A DNA stretch of 64,000 nt from contig CAADRB010000029.1 in assembly GCA_900708905.1 (NCBI GenBank), forward strand, positions 409,924-473,923. The letters are read 5' to 3'. This stretch comes from Hymenolepis diminuta (taxonomy: Eukaryota > Platyhelminthes > Cestoda > Cyclophyllidea > Hymenolepididae). The notes beneath the pieces were generated by a model that did no database searches, was not told the DNA's origin, and saw only the letters and a program-made list of their open reading frames with translations. Below, piece by piece: positions 15,001-30,000 of this stretch; positions within the stretch are counted from its first letter, which is position 1; each line of letters begins with the position of its first letter. The position numbers and the translations under genes are program-made.

Positions 15001-18000
15001 AACCGCAATGGGTATCTGCCTTTTAAAAGGATTATTTAAAGCGTAAGGAAAAAGGCTATCAAAATTTCATCCAAGACAGCTTATATTTTGAGTAAAATTG
15101 GATGCCAATGGTAGTCCTACGCGAGTTTTCCTTTTCAATAAGATTTTTAGCTTATATAATATATAACGTTTTAATGTAATACATCGGCAGGTAAATTGGA
15201 TTTTATTTGAAAACCCGAAAAATTATAAGCAAATCGGTAGTGATAAGGGAGCCATCGGCAAAGTCAATAATTTAGTATTTATTGTCAGAATGGCATTAGA
15301 TATCCATATTTTGTATTGTTCCCGTTTAGGAACGATATGTTCATACGAAAAGGTTATTAAATTCTTCTTTCTAAAAAAGACAGCTCAAGTTAGAATGGTG
15401 GATTCAAATACCATAAAGAGACGGCTCTTGATGTGTAAATTTTTGATTGTATACTCTCTCAGATATTTTAATTTCACCATCATAACATTATTCATTTTAT
15501 TGTAAACGATACATGAATGATGGTTGCTTAACATGGCCAAATGGGTTCTTTGATCGAGGAAAGAATAATTCTTTATCAAGAAATTTTCGTTGAAATCGAT
15601 TATATGTGTCTACTAGTCATTCTAACTGTTGTGATTTAGTGGATTTTGAATTACTGTTCTCTATAGAAGTTACCTTTACTCTAAATTACTCCCTTGGCAA
15701 AAAATTTGAATTAATGACAAATAAATAAATGTTTCAAGCACAGTCTCAGTTGTTATTTAAGGTTTTTTAGCCCCTCCGGAATACTTCCTTAGGTCAAAGT
15801 CTATCGGAATTCCTCAATGAACTTTAGTTAATAGATGATAATAATAAAAACCATAGCGTTCCAGATGTTTCGAAAATATATAAATATGATCTGGAAATGC
15901 GGCAACACACAGCCTCAAAGCATGTCAAGTTTCAGCTGATTGAATTAAACAAGAGCAAGAATGTCAAATTTAAAGTTAATCCATATTTCTGGGAAAGTAG
16001 TTTCAATTCATCATTTAAAACACTCTAAGTATCATTGCATTGTTGACAGTTAAGAGAAAAAATGAAAAATTTTCTAATCGGACACAAGGGAATATCTTTT
16101 TAAATAAAAAATTTGCCTGTTAAAGTACTTTCAAACACAATTGCCTCAAGATTCTAAAAGGAAAATTCTACATTTAAAATACCTGCAGATTAGAATAAAA
16201 CGCCCTAAAAATCCATTTGTGATTAATTAAGAGAAGCCAATTGATATTTTATACCAAATGTACATTTGATTAATAAAGTGAACCATGCTACGTAGTGGAA
16301 GTCAAAGAAATCCAAAAATATCTGGCAAATCATGCCTTCTTTTGAAAATGCAACATAGTCTTAGGATGCATTTCATCCCAAAATCATACATCTAATATCT
16401 TACAGAATCCTATTTTTATCGAAGTGTGCCTTTCAGAAAATAATCAGCACTTCAACTCGTCTGAAATTCTAACTCATCCACGAATTTAATTCTTTAAAAA
16501 CTCTCCATGATTATAAAATTCTAACATTGTGTGAAATTTCTATGGATAATGAAGTCAAAAATTTAATCTGCATCAGAGACAAGTTAAACTATTTTTGAAA
16601 CCTAATTAAATGTATGTTTGTTTGTTTTCCTACATCATCTATTTTTAACAAGGTTATCTAGCGTATTTTCACATTTCCATCAAAACGGGAGTCAATTCAA
16701 TTAACGCGATTACTCATCGTCCAATAATGGACTATGTTAAAATGTTCAGTTTATATCAGCAGATATATTTGGCATTAATGCTTTGCTCTACTATTTATGA
16801 AACCATATAAATATAACTATTTGTTCCGTAATCCCTTTTGACCTCCATCAGATGTCAGTTTTTGTATTATTCCATGTGCCTTGTTATCAACCTCATTTTA
16901 AATACGTCCTTCATCTCCTTCATCTTAAGAACCCAGAAATCATGAAAAAAGGAGGAAAGAAGGAGTGTATAAGGAAAAAACACTTAAGTATTCAGTGCGG
17001 AGACCAGACTGATGTATCTAGAAGAGATCATGTTTTTCCTTTATACGAATACCTTTAACCAAATCCTGCATTCCACTTATATTTTTGCACAGCTTGTCTT
17101 TAAAGTTTTGGACCTAGCAATTACATTTATCCGTTGCGGTGTTTAAGCATTAACTGTCTATTTGCAGTTCTTCTAGCTAGTTAAGTATTATTGCGCAATA
17201 CCAATACAGAATTATCTAAGAATTCAGCCGACATATCATCCTTGAAACACACACGAAGGTCCATATCTCTAAGTCATTCCAGCTGTCCAAACAAAATGAC
17301 TTATTTTATTTTCTATGGGAGAGACTTTGGTTTATTTATGCACAAATGAAGCTACTGTTAACTAACCTGGAACGTAACGTATTTTTCCTCTCTCTGTCTA
17401 AAAAGTTCGATGGAATTGTTATTGGGCAGGCTAGCTCCTCGACGTTGGAGATCAACTAGAAAGTACTCGGAATTAGTTGCGCCAGTTGGGGTATTTTTAA
17501 TAAGTATAGCCACCTCAACGTCTGGTATATTATCCTTGAAATGTAAAACAAAATGATCTCTCAAAAAATTATGGATCTGCTCGGGTAGAATCTGCAAGAG
17601 AATCTGAAGTTTGTAAGAATTGGAATGAAAACTGTTGGTTCGGGTAGGTCGTTCAGGGTCCTGATTTTTGCCAAGCGTTGTAAAATCAATACCAAAATCG
17701 ATGCGAATTTTTTTGTAAGTGGATCTCTGATTTCTTTTCAAATGACATTGTATGTTTCCATTTTTGAAGTCAAAGTCCGGTGTCAGAGTAAATTGAAGGG
17801 TTTTGCCTAAGTGGAAAGGAAAATGGATTACTCGAACCTCCATTATTCAACACAACGGGTATTTAATTACTGAACAAACTGTCCATAAAATAATGCCAAG
17901 AGGAAATGTAGAAGAATTGCCAGTAAATGAATTGTAAGTTGTTTCTACTTATATTAGGGTTAGTATTAAATCTGAAGGCAAAATAATTAGAAGATGTTGA

Positions 18001-21000
18001 AAAAAGGAAATGAAATAATAGTACGAATACTGATTGAAGTAGTATTATACATCAAATGAAAATACTCGGAACTTTCCAGATCGTTGTTTATTGCATAAAT
18101 AATATGTGGTCAAATAAAGTTCACTTTTTAAACGAAAAAATGGCAAATTTTGATTGTAAAAGACAATGCAAGATTGTTGCATTAAGTTTATACATTACGG
18201 ATGGGTAGTTTAGGAAAATGTTAGAAACTTTAATCAACTAAATAATTGATAGTTATCTTTACCGAAAACAAACATGATAATCTAAAAGTTCATTCCCTAA
18301 GAGACCATTATATATTTATTAATGTTTATTTTAAGGTATACAATAAGATCTGGAATGGATCATCTGCATTTCCGCTCGTAAAACTATTAAGAACTGAAAT
18401 TCCATGAAACTTTCCTTTGTCTATGTCAAAATTAATTATTCAATTTAAGGATTTAAATTTAATACATTTAAACATAAAAAATAATTTTATATTAGAATCA
18501 CATTATGAAGAAATAAAAAGTGAGGTTTTCGGCAGGCTGTTTGTGAATTATTCCTTAGCTAATTTGCATTTCTAATGAAAAGTCATTCACTTTGTTTCCA
18601 CGATCCACAAGACTGAAATTTATTTGTTTCATTATATTATAATAAAAATTCTTTGTAATAATAAAAAATCAAGGAAGAGAAAATGCTACCGAAATATTAT
18701 GCTAGGCTTTGATTTCGATTTATTAAAGCCGCACTAATAATATCACGGTAGATATTTACCTATTGTAATAGCCCTAATCCAACTTCAAACTCAATCTACT
18801 TGTCAGTTGGCTTTAAACACAAGGAAACAGATTATGTCACTCTATTATGAGTACATATATTGTAGTTTACGAATCCAGTGAAGAACTGCTAAAAGTATTC
18901 TGACGATCTAGCTGCAACAGACGTCGCCATTTAAATAAATGACGGCCAATCTAATCAATCAAGACTGATGATACAGAAAATATACCTCATGAGGTTCATC
19001 CCTCCCTTCTTGCTTCCCTACCGCTTATTCAAACTTAGGTACATTCATGTTCTTAGGAATAGTTTTGTTATGATATTTAAAGAAGAATAAAAAATAGTGT
19101 TTAAACGCTGATAACTATGAGTTGATATATTTTACAGAATCGACAAGGATTTTCGTTAGCTTATACATTCATAAAAAGTCTTTTCTCATGTCTAAAAACA
19201 GCATACCACGAAAGCAAAGTTTGCTTTTATCTTGCATATAACGATCCAGCGGATAGCATTCTCTACTGAAGTAGCGCAGACAATGGGGTGAAGCGTAGCA
19301 TGAGATTTGGCAGCAACTTGAATTTGAATCTGTAAAGGGAGAAACGATAATTATTTAAAAGTCGTGCTAATGTTTGCTTTGAGCAAAGATTATTAATAAT
19401 TTGCAAAATTAAATTTACTTCACAAAGTTCAAACACAAAGAAAATGACAAAAAGGTTGTTAAAAGTCATTTTTCATACTTTATAGCTTTTATCTGTTTGT
19501 TGATAAAAAAATAAACGTTAGAAAATGGCAAGTAAAACTTCGTTATCACTTTTACTTTTCATCTCATTCTGGATATTTGGTCTAAAAGCATCCTTGAACT
19601 TGTTAAAATCTTCACTTTTACTCCTTTATTACTCTATAAGAAAAATGACTGCGTCATGACTCTAACTGACGCAGTTAGAGTTATGAAATGGGAATTCTTC
19701 TACTATTAATGCAATTAGAACTGGTTCGTTAAATAGGCGACCGAGAGTGTAATCTACTGGGAACCACGCTCAAAGACTCAGAAGACACCAGCAAGAACGC
19801 ATCCTGTTCATATATCGTTTATACGTTCCAATTACAACTGATTAAACAAACTACTAAACATATTCGACCACAGGGAAAGGTCGATCATACTCAAGTCGCC
19901 GTATCTAAAAGGAAATTCATTATGTTGCTCTACATTGATAGCCTGAATACCATATTGAGAAGATATACAAAGGTTTTATTTCATTCATAAAAGGCTAACA
20001 GGGATATTTTTCCACAGAATAGGTCAAAATTAAATCCCAAAATGGCTTAAATATCTCCAGATGAGAATGTTTTAAGAATAACGAGAAAGCATTGCATAGT
20101 CAAAGGTTCTCCGTTTCCCAGATGGAAGCAACAGGAATTCTGTAAATAATCCAATCGAAATTCTGCAAACTCAAAGAGACCTAATATAAGGATTACGAAA
20201 AGATTAAATAAATGTGATTAAATTGAAAAAAACAGTTGATTTGATGACCGTGAGGCATTAATGAAGTGAGAGAATGAAGTCATTCTCTAACTATTGGTCT
20301 TACTACCTCTACTAAACTACCATCCCTTCAGACGTGCTTGGACAGTTTTCATGATTAAAAGTTGTAAAACATATTTGCTCTGCCATGGAAAATAAATGAA
20401 CAAATAAGGGATCAAATAATGCCCGAACATTTTATTAAATTCTACATTTTAGAAACAAAATCATTGCATTTTACTCTCTTGTCCCTCTAATAACCTTAAT
20501 GTGGATAATCGTAGACTACTTTTAATGCAATAACGTTTATTGATCGTTTTATGAGTGTATATTTAAAACAAAGTTATTCATTTACAGTCAGATAAAAAAA
20601 TGAATGAAAATAATGAATAATGGTTATATATTTATATGAACATTTATTAGGAAAAATGTACATGATTTTTCTGAGATTTATTTCAAAAAATTTCTATTAG
20701 TGGACTCTTTCGAAGGTTGTATTACACTTTTACGTGGATACCCATCATCAAATGTGTCAGTTACCTACTTTAATAAAAGTAAATTTAGTAGACGTTGGCT
20801 TCATTGAATAAGAAAATTTATTTATTAGTCTGTGCCATTTTGTGCGAGATTGCATATATTTACATATATATCCTTTCAAATAATTCAAATCGGAAAAATT
20901 TTCATGTTATTTTTTTCCGCTGTGTTCCAAAAATTCCAGAATAGCAATTAGATAAACTCCAATTTCTACCTGCTTTCTGAGATCGCATAGAAGTCTCACA

Positions 21001-24000
21001 TTTCTTGTCTTGCAACCTATAAATTTGAAAGTAATATTATCCAGTCTTAAAATGCGCAAAATTCCGTCAAATCTCTAAACAGACAGTATATGAGTCTATC
21101 TCCCAATCTACAAATTGCCTTACGGTACTGTTTGCGGAAATGATGTACCAAAACAGAGAAAAAGACAATATTCATGCCTAAAATGGCATGTTTCGGCTGA
21201 TTTAAGTTTAAATATAATCCTTCATTAAACTTATTTTGTCTGGAAGCAAAATAAGCAAAAATTATTAAATGAAGAAAAAAATTTAAAGGAAAGATATAAC
21301 CTATTTACATAACATTATACCGATATTCAATCATCAAGGTACCTTCTAGAACGATATTCGCAAAATTTGTTTATGCTACTATGGGAAGACTAAATTTGAA
21401 ACCAGTCAAAATAGAATCTCACATATTTGTAATTAAAAAATTTTAATACACAATCCTATTGGATGATTTCGAATTTTCAGAATTGTTGGTCTTCGTTTAT
21501 AAGTAAAGTCCAATACGGCAGATTAGGTATTAATAGTGCGTGTCCTATAACAAAAATAATGCACCAATTTCTAATGCTGTAAGCACAATGCACAAGGCAT
21601 AATAGACCGTCGCCCAAGTGTAAGATCATATATCGAAATGTCTTTTACCAATTTGTCATGAAAACAAGGTAATTAAATACATTAGACAAGATAGCTCATT
21701 AAATTCAAACCCTCCAAACTGGCATTGCTATTGACGTATATTGGTGGATACGTTAGAAATATTTTAAACGGGATGCGTTAAAACGTATTTACAAAGAAAG
21801 TTGCAAGTTAACACTTTGATATGAATCGCCTAATTTCTGGACGTATCTTCAGATAACTCAAATAAATAATTTTTTAAGCCTCCATGTTTTAATTAGCGTA
21901 ACCATATGCTGTGTCTACATCGCATTTTGAGCAGATGTCTAAGTTAAGACATCAAATTACCAACAGGATGCTAGCAAAACAAAGTTATTGTTGACTGTCC
22001 AAGTAATCAATTCACACACTTTGTCACCAAGTCGCCCTGATATTTATCTATGTGCGGATGCACGTCACTCCTGACAGCTTGATAATTAGTTGGGGCTAAA
22101 ACTGTTATCAGTCTGACGGGGTTTCGATCTTGAAACTTTAACAATATGAAAACGGCTTGTATTCAGATATAAAGCCTTTGTTTAGTTAATAAAGTGCCTT
22201 TGAGTAATTGTATCTTGTTTCATCCTTCTCTCAGAGTGTGAGTCAAATATAATCTAACGATATCCAGTAGACAGGAATATCATAGAGACAGAGACTGGAC
22301 ATAATAACACAACAATAATATGGAGGAGTCTTACTTAACAAAAAGATTAAGACAGTCAATTAAATCTGATTTTGACAATTCTCAAAAATATTACGATTAT
22401 TTTTACAGTATCTTTTCTTCTCGAAAAAAATAAGAAATTCAAGCAACAGAAAGTTTTCGTCTCAAGACTCAAAAATCTGCTCTATATAGCTTCAAAAGAA
22501 AATCGCCAGTTTATTCTCGTGCACCGAATAGATCTGATCAATTGACTGTTCCTGGAATAGAAAGTTCAACATCAATGATCCCCTTCAGGCGCCTATACAT
22601 TATGCAACTCAGTTGCCATTTTTCATTGAATGAAAAATTAACTCAATAGATGTGCTTGCTCCAGCTGTAAATGACAACGCGTTTTATATGATTTTATATT
22701 CGATAATTATAATGATAAGAGGGTGAGGCAATGCTTTGGCTTGCACCGGAAGTACAATATTGATTCTACATCACCGCCATGGCAGGTTACTCCTCAGTAG
22801 AATCGACCACAATTCATCGATTGGTTTGTTATCTAACAAATCTTACTCTGCTACATCGATCAATTACGTTCAATGATTGACTAAATCTAACATCGATAAA
22901 TGACTGGGTTCCAAGTTAATCTTGTCAAGTAAGATCTCTCTCTGTTCTTATTTTCCTCCTGGTATCTTGGCTGTTTTAAGAAAATATGTTTCCAAGGTGG
23001 TTGACCATCTGCATTAATTAAATCATCTATAGGCTTTGGACCACATATGAATTCAGTCAGAAAGAGCGTATTGGAACACCCAAAGAAGAAGCAGTACACT
23101 CTACCAAAATAGTAGAAAAACTTTGATCCCTAATTCAATGATCAAGCATTGCAAACCTCTTACGAGACCCTGATTCTGTTTTCAACTTCTTCCCGGCTCA
23201 TTCGTTCAAATCCTATTGTACTACTTTATTGTTCCTTGCGTTCAGATGCTTTCTGATGATAATAAAAGTAATTTTTCTCTTTGCAGTAGCTAATAAATAA
23301 ATAAACAACATTTTAAACGGTTTCTGTGTTTTAACTTTAATGCGGAATTATTTACCGTGAAGACACACTCACACATTAACTCAGAAGATGTCCTTCCCAT
23401 GTTCCAGTCAATATGTTTGACTCCGCATGACCTCATCATGCACAGTTGGCATACTCTTCTGGCTTTGTCACATTTCTCATCTTTTTGGTCGACGTAAGAA
23501 TCGGTTAGGAATTCCTTGAACACTTCAGTAACCAGTGGAGTGTTGATTGTACAGAAAAAGGAATTCGGCTCGGATTTCAGAACCATCGGTAACTATAATA
23601 AGGGTATATAAAATATTTTAAAATAAGCTATTTAAAAATAGCATACTTGAGGGATCTAATCTAATATGCCATGAAATTTAATATGTTTATTTTAGAACAA
23701 GTTCCAATAGTGAATATTGGAATAAGCTATTAAAAATGTTAAATTTCAGAAGCGGATTTATTTACTTAAATAATTTGAAAAGTTATTTTTCATATTTAAG
23801 TACTTTAGCCAAAAGTTTAAATACCATTTGCATATTTAATTAGAGCTCAATTAGTTATTTTCATGGAAATATCTGTCTTTGTTATAACTTTCCTTACGGC
23901 TTCGTGGTTTATCGTTTTCTCAACCGGATTCCATTAATCTAATTGCTAAATTTTCGTCTCCTTGGCTTAATTCCTCACTAGTTCTCTTAATTAATTATAT

Positions 24001-27000
24001 TTAATAGCTTAAATTAAAACTAAACAAGAAACCCAGTGGGCCAAATTGCATTGGATTTAGCCACTAAAATTGGAAAAAAATCAAATGGAAGGAGTTTTGC
24101 TCTAGCATTGCTAATGTTTTAAAAAATGTCACTTAGATACTACTAAAATTAAATTAACTACCAGCAAATAAATAAATCTATAAACGGGTTACCATTTATG
24201 GTTTCCAATTCATTTCACTTCTAATGAAATACATGTTTAACATCTCACCTTAAATATCACTACCAGTTATCAATTGGATATTTGGGTCAAAATTCGTTTA
24301 ATTAGGAGAATGATGAATTTATTATTTTTAGCAATAATATTATTAGTGATGCTATTTCACTGAGAAAAGATAAATACCAATTTATTCCAGAAAACATTGA
24401 AATAGTCCAATTAGGGGCGGAGGTTACGGGAAATAGTAGGGAATGAGGACAAAGTCGGATTATGAAAAGGATCTCAATTACTTTTTCTAATCTTTTATTC
24501 AAATTTTGTAGCTTATAACCTTGCTTTCCAGAGCTCAAGTTAAAGAGTTGGTGCCCGTAATAAACCGATTAGCCTCCAAAACGGTCACAAATCCCAGAAC
24601 TCAATACTAGCACGTAGTAGGCTTTGCTCTAAAATTATGCAAAGTAACGACCCTGCAATTTGGCACTTTTTAACAAATATGCAGATTTTATAAAGTAATT
24701 AACAATAAATTGTTAATTTAATTTTTCTTGGATAAAACCTGTTCATTTTTATCCGGCAGTTTCTCGATTTCCTTCATGCGGCTTCATGCCCAGAGCTCGG
24801 TAAATAGTTGATCAAACTGAACAATTTGTCATGCACTCCAACAATTTTCATTGCCCGATAATAATAGGATGATGCAAGTTAATGTGTTTTCAACAATGCA
24901 GTGTTCTCCATAATGGTTTCATAACTATTAAACACATGTTTGCTTGACTTCTGAGTCGCTTGTTATATCAGTGCAATTTCTTTAAAAATGCTGTGCGATA
25001 ATGTAATATACTAATTTGTCCTGCAATATTAATTAGGGTCATCTTATTTTAAGAGGATTACCTAGAATCAAAGGACAATTAACCAAATCTCACATTGTTT
25101 GAGCAGGGTTCATTGAGCGTTCGTTGAAATATTCTGGCTTCCATATTCTCAAAATTTACTATCGTTCTCTTGCTATTTAATTCCTTTGAGAAATTTCGCA
25201 GCATCGCTGTCGTTTGCCGGTCAGGATAAGGCTTCATTGTGAGGTAATATCTCTTCGGAAGAGGATGTCTAAAAAGAAACAAGTCAAATATTAAAATGTC
25301 TCAGCATGTCTTTGTACGCTTCCTTACAAGCGACTCATTTGAAGTTATTATTCATTGGAAAATTATTGTCGGAGACTCTTCTCGTATTGATGATATTTAA
25401 GGAATGAATATATTGTTCTTTCATTGTGGGAGGTCATTTCTGATTAAATCTAGCTTCAAGTGTATTTTAAGCCTTATTTAGCTCACTTAAAGACTGACCG
25501 GATGCACAAATTTTAACAATAATTAGCAAAGCTATTCATCAAAATGAATATGTATTTAAAACGAAGATACTGTTTCATCTTGTAAAATCGTCGCTTGCTG
25601 ACAAAACTAGAAGTTTTACTATATGGCTATGGAGCGTAAGTAATTAATCTTCTGTTTTGAAATTCTCCCAGTTTTAACAAATCTTTGCTCTTTGTCTATC
25701 TCTCTTCCTTGATGTTATTAAAGCTCGCGTGTAAGTCAGAGATCGTATCTATGTATTTTGAAGAAAAATGGGCAAAAATGGAGAATGACAACAAGAGAAA
25801 TAATTCCGATCCGAAATGCAGGGAAATCTAAAAAGGAAATCATTTCTTGCTTGATTTAAATATTTTTTTAAATTTATCTGGAGATCAAATGGTTAAAAAT
25901 CTATCATGCAGTAAGAAATCAGTAAATGCATTTTAGAAAGCATTAATTAACCCTCTTCTTAATGCAGAAGTAATTATAAGATAAGATTCCAAAGACATCT
26001 GAATAGCTTTTCTTAGAAATTTGATAATCTGATATAAGTTCAACGATTCACTTGGAATTTTACGCCTAATTAAATCTCCAATCGCCTTAGTTAGTTTTGA
26101 ATGACAAAACTAACTAAGCTGTTCTGTCTCTCATGTCCTTGTCCATTTTAATTTTAAGGGGCATACAGTCTCGTTTTTTTTACTCAAACGCTTTGGACAA
26201 CTCTACTATCACTACCTCACTTCTTAAGGCTTTGTTAATTTCCAAAATGGCTAACTCATTACACTCTTATCCTCTTTCAACTTTACCGTATGATAGCTAC
26301 CGTGAAATGTTAGAAGAGTTATAAATATCAATTTCTTAACTTTGTCCACGAATGTCATGGCATCTCAGATGCACTTTTTACGTGAATTTTTGATACATGA
26401 TCCCGAATTTAGCCATTTCTGTCTGAATAATACCTTTTGGTATCTTATCGGAGATAATTTCAGCAATAACATCGTAACTCATAATTCTCCTTAGTCCGAA
26501 CAAGCAAAATTGTAAACTATTGTCAGAACCAGTGCCCTTCTAAACTAACCTTAGAGCCTCTTTCATCTCAAGTTTTGTATATATATACCAAGAATCTCAT
26601 AAGGAATAGGATAAACTTGTGACTTTTGATAACACGGATAAGTATCCAAGTTTCTTCTTAGAAACATTCTTATGGTTTTAAAATCACTTTAGTGATGTTT
26701 GAATGTACTGATCAAAACACCTAATTAAAACTTCAAAGCGGTAGGAAAATGAAACAGATAACTATTAAAACATGTTAATTATTACCTATCTTTCAATCTA
26801 GATAATTTTCCAACAAATGTCTGTGATCTTAACTGTTTAAGAAATGGTTCTGAATGGTGTGATAAAGCAAATGTTCCAATATCAGAGGAAACTGAATACC
26901 CTTCTTTGAAAGAATATATTTTTGCACCAGATCCCGATGCATCGAAAACGGCATTTGTTCTGTTGATAAAAGAGCAAACTTAGACCTTGAATCAAGCCTA

Positions 27001-30000
27001 AGTTGCCCCAAAATCTTGCATAGGCGCTTAAAATGCTTCTAGATAATTATTAAAAGTTACCGTCTCGCTGGAGGATAGTTGAGAAATTTTCACGTTTCGT
27101 ATATTGTTAACCACAAACTATCATTCCAATGACTTGACGGCAAGACACCCTCCGGTGAACAGTATTGCATCTCAAGATAAATATCCCAATAACTCTAATA
27201 AACAGATGTTGGTATTCAGTAATATTAGATTGTGGAAGGTAATAGCAATGAAATATATAAAATGATGCATCCTTTGCAAAGTAAGTTGAAAGAACGTGAT
27301 AAAAATATTAATTTTATGGTCAAATGTACTATGAGACCTGATATTATTATTTTTTGTTTTGCTGAAATAATAAGAGAGCGACATCATTATGAAAACAAGC
27401 TGAAATTTGTAAATCAATGGTGTTGAAAAAACAAAAGCAATAAAACGCAAAAAATATTACAAAATACCAAAAATTAGATGCGAATTACCTGCAAAATGTG
27501 AGAATTTCCTTCTGGAGGGCCGTTTTCAAATCATACACTGGTGAGCCCTCACTGGAAGATAAGATCAGTGAATTATCGCTAGAATCGTGCGACCAATCCT
27601 CATACGTTGGTGCCTCGATATTTTCACTTAATCGAACCGAGAATCTCATATTCCACAGGGGATTCTAAAATAAAATTGTAATAAGCTCACCAAGAATAAA
27701 TTTAATGTTGATCTATTTTTAAAGAATAGATTTTAGGGTTTATTTAGGAGTAAAGTGTGGTTTTAAGAGAACAATATTGAGAGATTTTTATTCTTTGTTT
27801 GATGATGAATGTCACAATCAGATTTTTCATAAAATCAAACCAATTTTTCAGACGCGATGAATAAAATTAAATATGCCGGTGGCGTATCATTGATGTGTGT
27901 GCCAGAAAATTCGGTGGAAAATTTGCAAGCTACTGGACACCCAATGAATGAAAAGACCAACCTATATGATTAATATTGATCAAGAATGAACGGCTGAATG
28001 CAAATTCACATAGGAAATAATTTCTGTTCGAGCCGTGTAAGAATACAGTTTTCTACACTTGACATATGAATTTTCGCCCACATTTACTATTCATCGATTT
28101 GCAATAGCAGAAAGTGTTCTGACATGTAAGTTAGTATGCTTGTGAATTCATGTAACTTTAATTCAACTGCAATACTTTTCTACTCATAGCGTTAAGTGTG
28201 GTACTTGCTGTCAGTGCTAAGATTACTTTCCTTACATCATGTTCTTGCATTACTCCCTTATTACATTAATTCACATGTGTAATCTCGGTAAAAAGTACGA
28301 TCAGTTAAATATGGACAAATGGAGATGTTCGGCCAATTTGTTCTCTGCCTTACTACGTATTAGAGATATATTTATATATACACGCATTCTTTTAGTTTGG
28401 TTTTTATATCAGTGATTTGATATTAGAACTGTTATATAGCATTCTTGAAAACGGAGCATCAGTGGCGAAACAAATGTACTATTAGAAATAAATGCTTGTG
28501 GCAGGATGAGAAAATTTCAAAGACTACATTTATTCCAATTATATGAAAATTTATAATAACAAATAGTCTCCCCCGAAAATCCTCCTAATTTCCCAGTCAA
28601 TACCTTTTTAAATGAATCTTTTATTTAGACCACGGAATAAGTGAAAATAGGATTGCTTCTAACAGGATCATCTATGTTGATATTAAAACAATGATAGACG
28701 ATAAGAGGGGATTTATTTGGCAGGGTGGATCGAAATCTGGACTTTTCTTTTGGAACCTCAAAGATTCCCAGCCGTGTATGTTAACCGCCTTTATGCTTTT
28801 ATTTTTAATTAATGTACCAGGCCGATGAAAAACGGTGCTCAATAAGTTCGTCGTTCTTTCTTCAATGTAGTTTGTAACTGGCGACAGACAATTATAGAAC
28901 ATATCATCCTAGCAGATACGGCCAGGAATTAGCCTTTATTTCAACATTTAGTTTCACTAAGAGACTGACTAGTGAAAATCAGAAAGCATAATTGTAAAAT
29001 ATGGACTCAAGAGACCGCTACTTTCAGATCTGAAAGGCTTCCTTATGGAAAACGATCTTAATGGTAAATATGACTATTTGAATAATAAACGATATTTATT
29101 TAAAGGGAAGGTTATGTATTTGCTTTGACAGTGCTTCTGCAAACACTTGAAAAATGTTCTTCGGGATAGAATTTGCTCACAGTTGTGGCCTAAACTAATA
29201 AATTAATCAAATCACTTGACGTTTTGTACTGAATAATACATACATATAGACTACCTTACACTGCCCTGTCAACCTTGAATCATCATTTTTCTAATCCATT
29301 TTTCTAGAGTACAATAGGCGGCATGTATAGGGTCCTTATGATGAACCAGAGCGGTATATGTTCATGATCTCACCAGCCAATCAGAATGATTTCAGTATCA
29401 ACCACCCAATCACATTCTACTTCCTTTTGATTACCTTCTCACTGTTTGGAAGAGCTGACCAGGGTTCGAGGGCTCACGAATACTGTGTCCAACGATACAC
29501 AAGCTGGGTGGGAATTTTTGCATACTTCACTTCTCTACCACTTATATCCCATTACAGTGTCTATCATCTCTCTATTAAAGTCCTATTACACTGAGGCCAC
29601 TTACAGCACAGATTAAAATTAATTGTATTCTATTAAGCCGACTCATCAATTTATTTGTCAACATGTGGGATTATTTTATCAACTGCAGTGACATGGACAC
29701 GCATCTAGAGTGTCCACAGAATTCGATATTTCATCCTCTATCAGTTCAGATTTGGGCATAATGTGAGATTATCAGAAAAAGACTTCGAGAATAGTCCAAA
29801 AGTTTCTCGAATTTTTATTTTGAACAATATTAACATAAATTGCCCCACTCGACTTCCTCAAGGTAACTTAGATTTTTGCTCACCTAATCTAACGCACGTC
29901 AATTTGAAGACTCGTGGCGCAAAGGTTCGGTTATCATGATCTCTCCCTCGTTTTTCATCTTGTTCTTCATCTCGTTTCTGGTTATCGTTCTTCCCCTATT

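Noticed and set aside
17807..17837. Upstream extension of exon 13 starting at an in-frame ATG (17843)
   Set aside because: Its acceptor lacks a pyrimidine tract and a TGA lies just upstream. The acceptor at 17807 is far stronger and fits the Cys-rich exon in phase. The extension is kept only as a possible isoform.
24302..24538. Minus-strand frame with a Lys/Leu-rich stretch between exons 10 and 11
   Set aside because: Only a short piece could be spliced in, with a weak acceptor. Low-complexity AT-rich sequence explains the frame.
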